Notes: generated by a model from the letters alone, not told the origin. A stretch of DNA of 64,000 bases from Streptomyces sp. R33 (GCF_041200175.1 NZ_CP165727.1:7248001-7312000); one strand, 5' to 3'; positions 50,208-59,471 are shown, counted from the first letter of the stretch. Numbers and translations: made by a program.

Positions 50208-52508
50208 TCACACGGTGGCGATGATCCACCGGCGCAGGGTGCCGTCCCGTCCTGCGGTGGCGAGGAGACTGCCGTCGGGGGAGAAGGCGAGCCCGCCCAC
50301 GGCCCCCTCGTGGCCGGTGAGCGCACTGCCGACCCGCTCTCCCGTGACCGGGTCCCACAGCAGCGCCACACCGTCCTCACCGGCCGAGGCCAGGAGCTGC
50401 CCGTCAGGCGAGAAGGCGAGCTCGTGGACGGCCGAGGCATGTCCGCTCAGCGGTGCGCCGAGCTGGACCCCGCGAACCGGGTCCCAGAGCCGTACGGTGG
50501 CGTCTGCGCCGGCCGTGGCCAGGACCCGCCCGTCCGGTGCGAAGGACACCGCCCACACGGTTCCCCGGTGGCCGTCGAAGGGGGCGCGCAGCTGTTGCTG
50601 GGTGCGCGGATCCCACAGCCGTACGCCGCCGTCGGCGCCGGAGGTGGCCAGGAGCCTTCCGTCCGGGGAGAAGCAGATCCCGACCACCTCGTTGCCGTGG
50701 CCGCGCAGGGCCTGTCCGACCCCCTTGCCGGTGTGCGGGTCCCACAGCCGCGCCGTGGTGTCCGTGCTGCCGGTGGCCAGCAACTGCCCGTCGGGTGAGA
50801 ACGCGAGGCGTTTCAGGGCGCCGCTGTGCCGGGTCCGTATCTCCCGCAGGACGGCGCCGCTCGCCGCATCGTGCAGGCAGACGGACCGGTCGCCGGAAGC
50901 GGTGGCGAGAAGGGCCCCGTCGGGTGAGAACGCCAGCCCCCAGGGCAGGACGGACGGCTCGGCGAGGCGCGGCCAGCGGGGCGAGCGCGAGACGGGGTCC
51001 CAGAGCCGGACGGACAGATCGCCGGTGGTCGCGGCGATGCTCCATCCGTCCGGCGAGAACGCGGTCCGCACGAGCGGGCGTCCGGCGGTGACGGGAGGCA
51101 GCTGGACCGCCCGGCGCATGCGCAGGGCGACGGCCAGGGCCCGGGCTGCGAGCGGGGTGTCGCCGCCGGTGAAGGCACGTGTGTAGAGCAGCACCGTCCG
51201 GTCGCCGGACGCGGTGGCGAACATGCGTCCGTCGGCGGAGAACGCCACCGCGTTGACGTCGGCTCCGTGGTCGCCGAGGAGTGACCCCACCGGCCGGCCC
51301 GTCGCGGTGTCCCAGAACCGTACGGTGCCGTCGGCCGCGGCGCCGGCGAGGAGCGTGCCGTCCGGGGAGAAGGCCAGGGCGGTGACGGCCTGCGCATGGC
51401 CGGCGAGCGGTCGCTCGCGACGGCCTTCCCGCAGGGCGATGGTGCCGTCCCGGCGGCCGAGGGCGAGGACACCGCCGCCCGGGGAGAGCGCCGTGACCGC
51501 AACGGCGGACTCCGGTTCGTGGAGCGTTTGACCGACGGGCCGTTCCTCCGAGAGGTCCCACACGCGTGCACCGGTGTCGACGGCCAGCAGGCGGCCGTCG
51601 TGCGTGAAGCGCGCCGTGGTGAACCGTCCCTCGCCGGGGGTGAAGTGCAGGTGGCCGGAGAGCAGGTCCCACAGGTGTACGGCCCCCTCGGCATCCAGCG
51701 TGGCCAGCTCGGCCCCTTCCGCATCGCAGGCCATGGCGCGGACCCGCGGGCCGGGTCCGGCCAGCGGAGAGGCCGCGGACGACTCGGCGGGATCGAACCG
51801 GTGGACCACCGACCTGACCGTGGCGTCGACCGTCAGCAGCAGACCGTCGGCGGTGAACGCCACCGGGGCCGTCCCCGGCCGGGGCAGCCCCGCGCGCTCG
51901 CCCGTCGCGGTCTCCCACAGCCGGACCGTGGTCCGGTCGGCGGAGGCCAGGTACCGGCCGTCGGGGGAGAAGGCCACGTCACGGACGGCTTGGTCGTGGC
52001 CGGCGAGGCGGAAGGCGAACGTGTACGGGGCGGGCCCTGCGGGCTGCTCGGCGGGTGGGCGAGCGGGCGCCGCAGGGGGAGCCGGGGCCGTGGGGGTCTC
52101 GGGGGCGTCCGGGGCCTTCCGGGGCTCCGGAACCTCCTGGGCAGTCACCGCCGCCGTCCGGGCACGGGCCGTGCCGACGGACTGGAGCTCCGCCAAGGCG
52201 CGCCAGCGACGCCGCCAGTCGGCCAGCTCCGGTGCGTTGTGGGCCGGGACGGTCCGCTCCTCGCCGTACTCGTCGTACGCGTGCAGGATCCGGACCAAAC
52301 CCATGAGGGTGTCCACCCGGACCAGCCGCCTGCCGTTGAAGGCGTCGCTCTGGGTGGCGGGCGACAGCTGGATCCCGGCGCCCGATCTCACCGCCCGGGT
52401 GACGAGGTCGCGGTACGAGGGGTTGCCGCGCTCGATCCGCAGACGGCGCAGATCGGCGGCGAGGGCGGCCAGTTCCTCGTCGAACGTGCCCGAGCGTTGC
52501 TCCTCCAT
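50208..52508 (-). CDS. WD40 repeat protein with N-terminal HTH-like domain
   Basis: 766-residue protein. Residues about 8-85 resemble the HTH-like N-terminus of Streptomyces signalling WD40/STAND proteins (DLRRLRIERGNPSYRDLVTRA, DTLMGLVRILHAY). A Pro/Ala-rich linker of about 45 residues (APETPTAPAPPAAPARPPAE) leads into 14 WD-type blades, mostly AFSPDGxLLATAxxDxTVRLW in form, consistent with two seven-bladed propellers. No P-loop NTPase lies between them, unlike STAND proteins. Blades 2-5 are degenerate and blades 9-14 near-identical. ATG start is chosen; a GTG three codons upstream is possible. A scaffold or sensor role is inferred. Confidence 0.88.
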   Translation of the reverse strand: MEEQRSGTFDEELAALAADLRRLRIERGNPSYRDLVTRAVRSGAGIQLSPATQSDAFNGRRLVRVDTLMGLVRILHAYDEYGEERTVPAHNAPELADWRRRWRALAELQSVGTARARTAAVTAQEVPEPRKAPDAPETPTAPAPPAAPARPPAEQPAGPAPYTFAFRLAGHDQAVRDVAFSPDGRYLASADRTTVRLWETATGERAGLPRPGTAPVAFTADGLLLTVDATVRSVVHRFDPAESSAASPLAGPGPRVRAMACDAEGAELATLDAEGAVHLWDLLSGHLHFTPGEGRFTTARFTHDGRLLAVDTGARVWDLSEERPVGQTLHEPESAVAVTALSPGGGVLALGRRDGTIALREGRRERPLAGHAQAVTALAFSPDGTLLAGAAADGTVRFWDTATGRPVGSLLGDHGADVNAVAFSADGRMFATASGDRTVLLYTRAFTGGDTPLAARALAVALRMRRAVQLPPVTAGRPLVRTAFSPDGWSIAATTGDLSVRLWDPVSRSPRWPRLAEPSVLPWGLAFSPDGALLATASGDRSVCLHDAASGAVLREIRTRHSGALKRLAFSPDGQLLATGSTDTTARLWDPHTGKGVGQALRGHGNEVVGICFSPDGRLLATSGADGGVRLWDPRTQQQLRAPFDGHRGTVWAVSFAPDGRVLATAGADATVRLWDPVRGVQLGAPLSGHASAVHELAFSPDGQLLASAGEDGVALLWDPVTGERVGSALTGHEGAVGGLAFSPDGSLLATAGRDGTLRRWIIATV

Positions 52509-52706
52509 GGCGACCACCGTAGACGCCCGCGACGGCGCGGTCCCGAAGTTTCCGGAACGGGACGGAACAACGCGGAACAGCGCGGACCAGGTGGTGCGTT
52601 CCGTCGAACACCCCGGCTGTTCAAGGAGGTTCGACGCTGATCGACTTCGGTCCTGATCCGTTCCGTCCGCGCTGCTCAGGGCACCGGCCGGCGGTGGAAT
52701 CGGGGC

Positions 52707-52904
52707 ATGGACACCACGCCGCCGGACACCGAGCCGCCCTTTCTCCCCCTGCACACCGCCGTCGTGCTGCTCACCTCCCTGCTCGGCGGGCTCGTCGTCG
52801 GCGGGCTGACGTACCTCGGCGGAACGCATCCCGCCCTGGCCGTGCTCGCCGGGCTCACGGCCGCCGGTGGGGCCGTGCCCGTGCTGCGGGGGCTGATCCG
52901 GTGA
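52707..52904 (+). CDS. Small membrane protein, hypothetical
   Basis: 65-residue protein with an acidic/proline N-terminus (MDTTPPDTEPPF) and two hydrophobic segments, at about 17-38 and 42-60. They are separated by a short turn and followed by a basic end (RGLIR), so both ends probably face inward. No family recognised. ATG follows CGGGG. It is divergent from the WD40 gene (198-bp gap) and convergent with the LacI gene (4-bp gap). Confidence 0.6.
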   Translation: MDTTPPDTEPPFLPLHTAVVLLTSLLGGLVVGGLTYLGGTHPALAVLAGLTAAGGAVPVLRGLIR

Positions 52905-52908
52905 AGCC

Positions 52909-53946
52909 TCAGGCCGCCGGGGGGAGTTCGCCCGAGCCGCGGGGGATCAGGCGGGTCGGGAGTTCGATCCGGGCCGGGGGAAGGGCGGCGCCGGCGAGGC
53001 GTTGGAACAGGCGGTCGGTCGCCACCCGGCCCAGGGCCGCCGCGTCCTGGGCGACCACCGTCACCCCGGGGCGCAGCAGGTCGGCCAGTTCGAAGTCGTC
53101 GAACCCGACCAGGGCCACCGGCGGCCGGTGCTCGGCCAGGACCCGTACCACCGTCACCGTCACCCGGTTGTTCCCCGCGAAGACCGCGGTGACGGGGTCG
53201 GGGCCCGCCAGCATCGCCCGGGCCGCCTCCCCGACGCGTTCCGGGGTCGTCGAGCCGAGGGAGACCCAGGAATCGGCCACGGGCAGGCCCGCGTCCGCCA
53301 TCGCCGCGCGGTAGCCCCGCAGGCGCTCCGTCGCCGTGTGGATGTGCGGCTGGTCCCCGATGAAGCCGATCCGGCGGTGGCCGCCCCCGATCAGGTGCGC
53401 CACCCCCTCCCGGGCGCCGCCGAAGTTGTCCGACAGCACCACGTCCGCGTCGATCCGGCCCGCCGGGCGGTCCACGAACACCGTCGCCACACCCGCCCGG
53501 ATCTCCGGCTCCAGGTAGCGGTGGTCGTCCCCGGCCGGGATCACGATCAGCCCGTCCACCCGGCGCGCGCACAGCGCCAGCGCCAACTCCCGCTCCCGGT
53601 CGGGGTCCTCGGCGCTCGACCCGTTGATGAGCAGCGCCCCGTGGGCCCGGGCAACCTCCTCCACCGCCCGGTTCAGCGGCCCGTAGAAGGGGTCCGCGAG
53701 GTCCTCCAGGACCAGCCCCACGGTGGCCGTACGTCCCTTGCGCAGCACGCGCGCGCTGTCGTTGCGGCGGAACCCGAGCGCCTCGATGGCCTCCTGGACC
53801 CGCCGCACCGTGTCCGGGGTGACCCCCGCCTCGCCGTTGACCACCCGCGACACCGTCTTCAGGCCCACGCCCGCGCGGGCCGCCACGTCCTTCATCGTCG
53901 GCCGGTTGCCGTAGCGGGGGTCGGACGGGCGGCGGGTCTGCGGCAC
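52909..53946 (-). CDS. LacI family transcriptional regulator
   Basis: 345-residue LacI/GalR repressor. HTH and hinge at about 18-70: MKDVAARAGVGLKTVSRVVN, TVRRVQEAIEALGFRRND. The periplasmic-binding-type sugar domain follows (VGLVLEDLADPFYGPLNRAV, RRVDGLIVIPA, HRRIGFIGD, AVFAGNNRVT, VALVGFDDFELADLLRPGVTV). GTG start is chosen because GGAGGA lies 9 bp upstream. No sugar transport gene is adjacent, so the target is remote. The perfect LacI-type palindrome before the alginate lyase-like gene is one candidate in this window. Confidence 0.92.
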   Translation of the reverse strand: MPQTRRPSDPRYGNRPTMKDVAARAGVGLKTVSRVVNGEAGVTPDTVRRVQEAIEALGFRRNDSARVLRKGRTATVGLVLEDLADPFYGPLNRAVEEVARAHGALLINGSSAEDPDRERELALALCARRVDGLIVIPAGDDHRYLEPEIRAGVATVFVDRPAGRIDADVVLSDNFGGAREGVAHLIGGGHRRIGFIGDQPHIHTATERLRGYRAAMADAGLPVADSWVSLGSTTPERVGEAARAMLAGPDPVTAVFAGNNRVTVTVVRVLAEHRPPVALVGFDDFELADLLRPGVTVVAQDAAALGRVATDRLFQRLAGAALPPARIELPTRLIPRGSGELPPAA

Positions 53947-54084
53947 GGGACGGAATCCTCCGGAAGTGGCGGGCACGGCTCTGACCTTGAGGATATGCAC
54001 TGGGCCGGGGAGCGGGTTTCCGTGGCAGGGTGATGCGGGCAAGCCACTGGGGGCTCCGGACGAGCCATGGGGAGAGGGGTAGAC

Positions 54085-55125
54085 GTGATTGTCTGGATCA
54101 ACGGCACATTCAGCGCCGGGAAGACCAGCACGGCCCGCGAACTGACCGGGATCCTTCCCGACAGCACCCTGTACGACCCGGAGCTCGTCGGGGACGCACT
54201 ACGCCAACTGCTGCCGCGCAAGCGCCTCGCGGAGGTCTCCGACTACCAGGACCTGCCGAGCTGGCGGCGCCTGGTGGTGGACACGGCCGCGGCGATGCTC
54301 GCGGAGCTGGGCGGGGTGCTGGTCGTGCCGATGACGCTGCTGCGGCAGGAGTACCGGGACGAGATCTTCGGCGGGCTCGCGGCGCGCCGGATACCGGTGC
54401 GGCATGTGCTGCTCGCCCCGGAGGAAACGATCCTGCGGGAGCGGATCGCGACACGGGAGGAGCAGGGCGACCCGGCGGACGTGGACGTGCGGGTCCGGCA
54501 GTGGGCGTACGACCACATACCCGCCTACCAGCAGGCACTGGCCGGCTGGCTCGCGGCGGACGCGCACGTCATCGACAACGGGGCCCTGACCGTACGGGAG
54601 ACGGCGGAGCGGATCGCCGAAGCCGTACGCACGGACGCGGCCCGTGTCTGCGACATCGTGCAGACGCCGGAGCCGACGCGGGAGACGGTGGCCGCGGGGG
54701 TGCTGCTCTTCGACGACGAGGACCGGGTGCTGCTGGTGGATCCGACGTACAAGCCGGGCTGGGAGTTCCCGGGCGGGGTGGTGGAGGCGGGCGAGGCGCC
54801 GGGGTGCGCGGGAGTGCGGGAGGTCGCGGAGGAGCTGGGCCTGACGCTGGACGCCGTACCGGGGCTGCTGGTCGTGGACTGGGAGCCGCCGGTGCCTCCG
54901 GCGTACGGGGGGCTGCGGCTCCTGTTCGACGGGGGCCGCCTCCCGGCCGCCGCCGCGGCCGGGCTCCGGCTGCCGGGACCGGAGCTGCGGGCCTGGCGGT
55001 TCGTCACGGAGGCGGAGGCGGAGGGGCTGCTGCCGCCGGTCCGGTACGAACGCCTCCGCTGGGCCCTGCGGGCCCGTGAGCGCGGACGCCCCCTGTACCT
55101 GGAGGCGGGCCACCCCACGCCGTAG
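54085..55125 (+). CDS. P-loop kinase-like/Nudix hydrolase fusion
   Basis: 346-residue two-domain protein. Residues 1-190 are an AAA-33/zeta-like P-loop domain with Walker A GTFSAGKT (7-14) and a kinase-like lid (ILRERIATREEQGD). Residues 200-340 form a Nudix hydrolase with a canonical box at 230-253 (GGVVEAGEAPG then REVAEELGL). Such fusions may phosphorylate one nucleotide or sugar and hydrolyse another, or recycle damaged metabolites; the substrate is unknown. GTG 54085 is chosen since GAGAGGGG lies 6 bp upstream; ATG 54067 is less likely. Convergent with the MBL gene. Confidence 0.86.
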   Translation: MIVWINGTFSAGKTSTARELTGILPDSTLYDPELVGDALRQLLPRKRLAEVSDYQDLPSWRRLVVDTAAAMLAELGGVLVVPMTLLRQEYRDEIFGGLAARRIPVRHVLLAPEETILRERIATREEQGDPADVDVRVRQWAYDHIPAYQQALAGWLAADAHVIDNGALTVRETAERIAEAVRTDAARVCDIVQTPEPTRETVAAGVLLFDDEDRVLLVDPTYKPGWEFPGGVVEAGEAPGCAGVREVAEELGLTLDAVPGLLVVDWEPPVPPAYGGLRLLFDGGRLPAAAAAGLRLPGPELRAWRFVTEAEAEGLLPPVRYERLRWALRARERGRPLYLEAGHPTP

Positions 55126-55163
55126 CCGGCGATCGAGGCGCGGGGTCCGGGCGGAGCCGGGGG

Positions 55164-55865
55164 CTACGGGAGGACCGGCTCCGAATCCGTGGCCGTGAGG
55201 AGGGTGGCGGCCGTGTCCTCGGTCAGCGGGTCGCCGTGGCCGAAGCAGGCCACCGACGGGGACAGCGCCGCGAGGCGGCGGAAGGAGGCCCGGGCCTCGT
55301 CACGGTCCACGTTGAAGACGCCCAGCATCACCTGGCCCACCCCCGCGATGCAGTCGCCCACGAACAGCACGCCGTGGCGCGGCAGGTGGATGCCGATGCT
55401 GCCCGGCGTGTGGCCCGGGGCGTGGACCACCACCGCGCCGCCGCCGAACGGGAGCACCTCGCCGTCCTCGACCTCGCGGTCGACCCGAGTCGGCGGCGCC
55501 TCCGGGACCGTCAGCCCGTTCTCGTACAGCGGGACCTCCCAGTCCAGCAGGACCGGCTCCGGCACCGGGAGCTCGCCCCGGATCACCGGAGCCTCCAGCC
55601 GGTGCGCCACCACCTCCGCGCCCCAGCGGGCGGCGAGTTCGTCCGCGGCGCCGATGTGGTCGCGGTGGCAGTGCGTCAGCACGATCCGCTCCAGCCGCTC
55701 CGGGCCGAGCCCGAGGGAGCGGACGGCCTCCTCGATCGCCGCCGCGGATCCGGCGTGGCCGGAGTCGATCAGGGTCAGGGCTTCGCCGTCGCACCACAGG
55801 TACGCCTGGCCGATCGGGAAGCGGAGCATGTGGAGCCGCTGCGGGAGTACCTCTACGAGATCCAT
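55164..55865 (-). CDS. MBL fold metallo-hydrolase
   Basis: 233-residue metallo-beta-lactamase-fold hydrolase. Zinc motif HCHRDH at 65-70, third His in HAPGHTPG, Asp in FVGDCIAG, last His in CFGHGDPL. Similar to glyoxalase II/lactonase-type family members; the substrate could be a thioester or lactone. Start MDLVEVLPQR at the first in-frame ATG. It follows the M20 dipeptidase on the same strand (74-bp gap), a possible two-gene transcript. Confidence 0.9.
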   Translation of the reverse strand: MDLVEVLPQRLHMLRFPIGQAYLWCDGEALTLIDSGHAGSAAAIEEAVRSLGLGPERLERIVLTHCHRDHIGAADELAARWGAEVVAHRLEAPVIRGELPVPEPVLLDWEVPLYENGLTVPEAPPTRVDREVEDGEVLPFGGGAVVVHAPGHTPGSIGIHLPRHGVLFVGDCIAGVGQVMLGVFNVDRDEARASFRRLAALSPSVACFGHGDPLTEDTAATLLTATDSEPVLP

Positions 55866-55939
55866 GCTCCGAACGTACGTGCGCCGACCCCGCCCCCGGC
55901 GCGACTTTCACCGGGAGCGGAGTTCGCCCGTAGCGCAGG

Positions 55940-57304
55940 TCAGCCGCGCTTGGACTGCGCGTAGTTGACGAGGAACAGGGCCTCCGCGACCGAGAGGCGC
56001 TCCAGCTCCTCCGGGGAGACGCTCTCGTTCACCGCGTGGATCTGCGCCTCCGGCTCGCTCAGCCCGATCAGCAGCATCTCCGCCTCCGGGTAGAGCGTGG
56101 TCAGCGTGTTGCACAGCGGAATCGATCCGCCCATGCCCGCGACCTGCATCTCCTGGCCCGGGTACGCCACCTGCATGGCCGCCGCCATCGACGCGTACGC
56201 CGGGCTGCTCGTGTCCGCCTGGAACGGCTGGCCCTGGCCCACGACCTCGAGTTCGAGGCGCGCCTGCCACGGGGTGTGCGCCACCAGGTGCGCCTCCAGC
56301 AGCTTGATGGCCTCGGCCGTGTCCACGCCCGGCGGCACGCGCAGGCTGATCAGCGCGCCTGCACTCGCGTGCACCGAGGGGGTGGCGCCGACCACCGGCG
56401 GGCAGTCGATGCCGAGCACGGTGACGGCCGGGCGGGCCCACAGCCGGTCCGCGATCGTGCCCTCGCCGATCAGCCCGACCCCGTCCAGCACCCTCGCATC
56501 GGCGCGGAAGTCCGCCTCCGGGTACTGCAGGCCCTCCCAGACCGCGTCCGAGGCCAGGCCGTCCACCGTGGTCGAACCGTCCGCGGCGCGCAGCGAGTCC
56601 AGCAGCCGGATCAGCGCGGCCAGCGCGTCGGGGGCGACGCCGCCGAACATGCCGGAGTGCAGGTTCCCGCCGAGGGTGTCGATCTTCACCTTGATCAGGG
56701 TCATGCCGCGCAGGGTGGCCGTCACCGTCGGCAGGCCGAGCCGGAAGTTGCCCGCGTCGCCGATGACGATCGTGTCGGCGGTCAGCAGCTCCGGGTGCGC
56801 CTCCGCGTACTGCTGGAGACCGCCGGTGCCCTGCTCCTCCGAGCCCTCGACGATCACCTTCACGCTCACCGGCACACCGCCGTTGGCCTTCAGTGCGCGC
56901 AGCGCCAGCAGGTGCATGATGAACCCGCCCTTGCAGTCCGCGGCGCCGCGCCCGTACCAGCGGCCGTCGCGCTCGGTCAGCTCGAAGGCGGGGGAGACCC
57001 AGGCGGCGTCGTCGAGCGGCGGCTGCACGTCGTAGTGCGCGTACAGGAGGACGGTCGGCGCACCCTCGGGGCCGGGCAGGAAGCCGTACACCGACTGGGT
57101 GCCGTCCGGGGTGTCCAGCAGGGACACGTTCTGGAAGCCCTCGGCGCGCAGCGCGTCGGCCACCCAGTTCGCCGCGCCCTGGCTCTCGCTCTGCGGGAAC
57201 TGCGCCCAGTCCGCCACCGACTGGAAGGCCACCAGCTCGGTCAGCTCCTGCTTGGCGCGGGGCATCAGCGAGGCGATGGTCTCGGCGATCGGATTCTGGG
57301 ACAT
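55940..57304 (-). CDS. M20 family dipeptidase
   Basis: 454-residue dizinc exopeptidase of the M20 (carnosinase/PepV-like) group cleaving dipeptides. Metal ligands in LLYAHYDVQPP and RGAADCKGGF, catalytic Glu-Glu in EGSEEQGTGG, lid-domain insertion in the middle, second-half ligand in GMGGSIPLCNTL and a terminal EPEAQIHAVNESV. Start MSQNPIAE is preceded by AGGAG at 7 bp; a GTG two codons earlier is less well placed. Probably cytoplasmic. Divergent from the geranylgeranyl reductase gene. Confidence 0.93.
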   Translation of the reverse strand: MSQNPIAETIASLMPRAKQELTELVAFQSVADWAQFPQSESQGAANWVADALRAEGFQNVSLLDTPDGTQSVYGFLPGPEGAPTVLLYAHYDVQPPLDDAAWVSPAFELTERDGRWYGRGAADCKGGFIMHLLALRALKANGGVPVSVKVIVEGSEEQGTGGLQQYAEAHPELLTADTIVIGDAGNFRLGLPTVTATLRGMTLIKVKIDTLGGNLHSGMFGGVAPDALAALIRLLDSLRAADGSTTVDGLASDAVWEGLQYPEADFRADARVLDGVGLIGEGTIADRLWARPAVTVLGIDCPPVVGATPSVHASAGALISLRVPPGVDTAEAIKLLEAHLVAHTPWQARLELEVVGQGQPFQADTSSPAYASMAAAMQVAYPGQEMQVAGMGGSIPLCNTLTTLYPEAEMLLIGLSEPEAQIHAVNESVSPEELERLSVAEALFLVNYAQSKRG

Positions 57305-57483
57305 GGGCACGCTCCTCTTGGGTGCGACGTTGTGTACGTGTACGCCGTCCGCATCCGCGTCGTGGGCGCATGCGGGGTACGTCGAAAGTCAGTCCCGATC
57401 CTCGCACAGCAGGACGGGGCGGACTCGCGCCGTAGGATTTGCCTGCATCGGAGCAACCGCATGATCAGGAGCAGCAGCACATC

Positions 57484-58809
57484 GTGAGCAGCGACGACAG
57501 CACCGTCGGGGGACCCGACTCAGCAGCAGGACAGGCCGCTCAGGGGACGGGGGACGGGATGGCCGGGAGCGCCGGCGCAACCGGCGAGGTCTGGGACGTG
57601 GTCGTGGTCGGGGCCGGACCGGCCGGCGCCTCGGCCGCGTTCGCGGCGGCAACGGCCGGGCGGCGCGTACTGCTGCTGGAGAAGGCCGAGCTGCCCCGCT
57701 ACAAGACCTGCGGCGGCGGGATCATCGGCCCTTCGCGCGACGCCCTCCCGCCCGGTTTCGTCCTGCCGCTCAAGGACCGCATCCATGCGGTCACCTTCTC
57801 GCTGAACGGGAAGCTGACCCGGACCCGCCGTTCGCGGCAGATGCTGTTCGGGCTCATCAACCGGCCCGAGTTCGACGCCGCGCTGGTCGCCGAGGCCGAG
57901 AAGGCCGGAGCCACCGTCCGTACGGGTTCCGCCGTCGCGCGGGTCGAGCAGCACGGGGCGGCCGTGCCCGACCGGCGCACGGTCGCCGTGGTGCTCGCCG
58001 ACGGGGAGACCGTCCTGGCGCGCGCGGTGGTCGGCGCCGACGGCAGTGCGAGCCGGATCGGCGCGCACGTCGGGGTCGAGATGGACCAGGTGGACCTCGG
58101 CCTCGAGGCGGAGATCCCGGTTCCGCAGACGGTCGCCGAGGACTGGAAGGGGCGGGTGCTGCTCGACTGGGGTCCGTTGCCCGGCAGTTACGGCTGGGTC
58201 TTCCCCAAGGGCGACACCCTCACCGTCGGGGTCATCTCGGCGAAGGGCGACGGCGCCGCGACCAAGCGGTACCTGGAGGACTTCATCGCCCGCCTCGGAC
58301 TCGCCGGCTTCGAACCCGCCGTCTCCTCCGGGCACCTGACCCGCTGCCGCAAGCCCGATTCGCCGCTCTCGCGCGGCCGGGTACTGGTCGCGGGGGACGC
58401 GGCCGGGCTGCTGGAGCCGTGGACCCGGGAGGGCATCTCCTTCGCGCTGCGCTCGGGCCGGCTGGCCGGGGAGTGGGCCGTGAAGATCTCCGAGGCGCAG
58501 GACGCGGTGGACGCGCGCCGCCAGGCCCTCAACTACGCGTTCGCGGTCAAGGCCGGACTGGGCGTGGAGATGAGCGTCGGCAAGCGGATGCTGACCGCCT
58601 TCGAAGCCCGGCCGGGGCTGATGCACGCGGCGATCACCGGCTTCCGCCCGGCATGGACGGCCTTCGCCCGGATCACCCGGGGTGCGACGACGCTGCCCGA
58701 CCTGGTGCGGACGTACCCCATGGCCCGCAAGGCGCTGCACGTCCTGGACGGCAGGCAGGCGCGGAACCGGGGGCAGGAGCAGCCGGAGCAGGAGAGGGAA
58801 CGGTCCTAG
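57484..58809 (+). CDS. Geranylgeranyl reductase family FAD-dependent enzyme
   Basis: 441-residue FAD enzyme that saturates isoprenoid chains, for example in menaquinone or polyprenyl groups. FAD motif DVVVVGAGPAGASAAFAA at about 38-55, family motif LPRYKTCGGGI, and the second FAD motif LVAGDAAGLLEPWTREGI. The first 35 residues are low-complexity (Ser/Gly/Asp). GTG start has CAGGAG somewhat distant; an internal ATG at about codon 26 is a possible alternative. Homologues in Streptomyces act near menaquinone genes; none are visible here. Confidence 0.87.
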   Translation: MSSDDSTVGGPDSAAGQAAQGTGDGMAGSAGATGEVWDVVVVGAGPAGASAAFAAATAGRRVLLLEKAELPRYKTCGGGIIGPSRDALPPGFVLPLKDRIHAVTFSLNGKLTRTRRSRQMLFGLINRPEFDAALVAEAEKAGATVRTGSAVARVEQHGAAVPDRRTVAVVLADGETVLARAVVGADGSASRIGAHVGVEMDQVDLGLEAEIPVPQTVAEDWKGRVLLDWGPLPGSYGWVFPKGDTLTVGVISAKGDGAATKRYLEDFIARLGLAGFEPAVSSGHLTRCRKPDSPLSRGRVLVAGDAAGLLEPWTREGISFALRSGRLAGEWAVKISEAQDAVDARRQALNYAFAVKAGLGVEMSVGKRMLTAFEARPGLMHAAITGFRPAWTAFARITRGATTLPDLVRTYPMARKALHVLDGRQARNRGQEQPEQERERS

Positions 58810-58822
58810 GGTTCCGGACCCG

Positions 58823-58842
58823 GGCCCGGCGGCGGCCGGGCC
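58823..58842 (+). terminator. Hairpin after geranylgeranyl reductase gene
   Basis: GGCCCGGC-GGCG-GCCGGGCC followed by TCTTCC, 14 bp beyond the stop. Confidence 0.5.
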
Positions 58843-58912
58843 TCTTCCGGGGCCGGTCTGTGGACGAGGGTGGCGGTCTTGCCGGGGGTGCGGGCAAGGC
58901 CGCCGCTGCTTT

Positions 58913-58935
58913 GGTGCCGGGTGCCGGGTGCCGGG
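58913..58935. repeat. Heptanucleotide tandem repeat GGTGCCG
   Basis: Three perfect copies plus a partial fourth in the noncoding gap before the Ddn-like gene. The surrounding 100 bp is strongly G-biased on the plus strand. Possibly replication slippage; G-quadruplex potential. Confidence 0.75.
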
Positions 58936-58991
58936 TGTGCCGGGCGGCGTGGGGCGTGGGCGGTGCGGGGGCGCGGGTGGCGCCCTGCCCG

Positions 58992-59450
58992 TCAGTTCGA
59001 CATCGTGATCCGGAAGACCGGGTGGTCGCCGGCCGCCGCCTGGAGCTCCGCGTCGGAGGAGTCCACGGTCACGCCCTGGAAGAACCGGTTGACCTCCCAG
59101 CCCCACTTCGCCAGATAGGCGCGCAGCACGGCGGCCTTCTGCACCGGGTCGGTGAGCTCGGTGACCGTGAAGGTGCGCACCTTGCGGCCCACACGGAGCT
59201 CGCCGCCGCCCGCCACCCGCATGTTGCGGACCCACTGGGAGTGGCCGCGCGCCGAGACCAGGTACTGCTCGCCCTCGTACGTGTGCGGGTTGACCGGGAT
59301 CCGCTGCATCTGGCCGGACTTGCGGCCGCGCACCGACAGCTCGGCCGAACCGGCCAAGGAGATGCCGAGCCGGGCCAGCTTCCCGAAGAGGGCGTTGAAG
59401 CGGGTGGCGAGCGGGCCGGCCTGGACGTAGTACGGGGTGGGCGCGTTCAT
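58992..59450 (-). CDS. Deazaflavin (F420)-dependent nitroreductase family protein
   Basis: 152-residue Ddn/FDOR-A-like split-barrel protein: ELSVRGRKSGQMQRIPVNP binds the F420 phosphate, followed by LVSARGHSQWVRNMRVAG and GRKVRTFTV. These enzymes reduce quinones or nitro/enone compounds with F420H2. Start MNAPTPYY follows GGAG at 6 bp. It is divergent from a TetR gene whose gap contains two perfect GAGAGC-type palindromes, so it is very likely the repressor's target. Confidence 0.9.
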   Translation of the reverse strand: MNAPTPYYVQAGPLATRFNALFGKLARLGISLAGSAELSVRGRKSGQMQRIPVNPHTYEGEQYLVSARGHSQWVRNMRVAGGGELRVGRKVRTFTVTELTDPVQKAAVLRAYLAKWGWEVNRFFQGVTVDSSDAELQAAAGDHPVFRITMSN

Positions 59451-59471
59451 GACGGTCTCCGGGGCTGCTGG

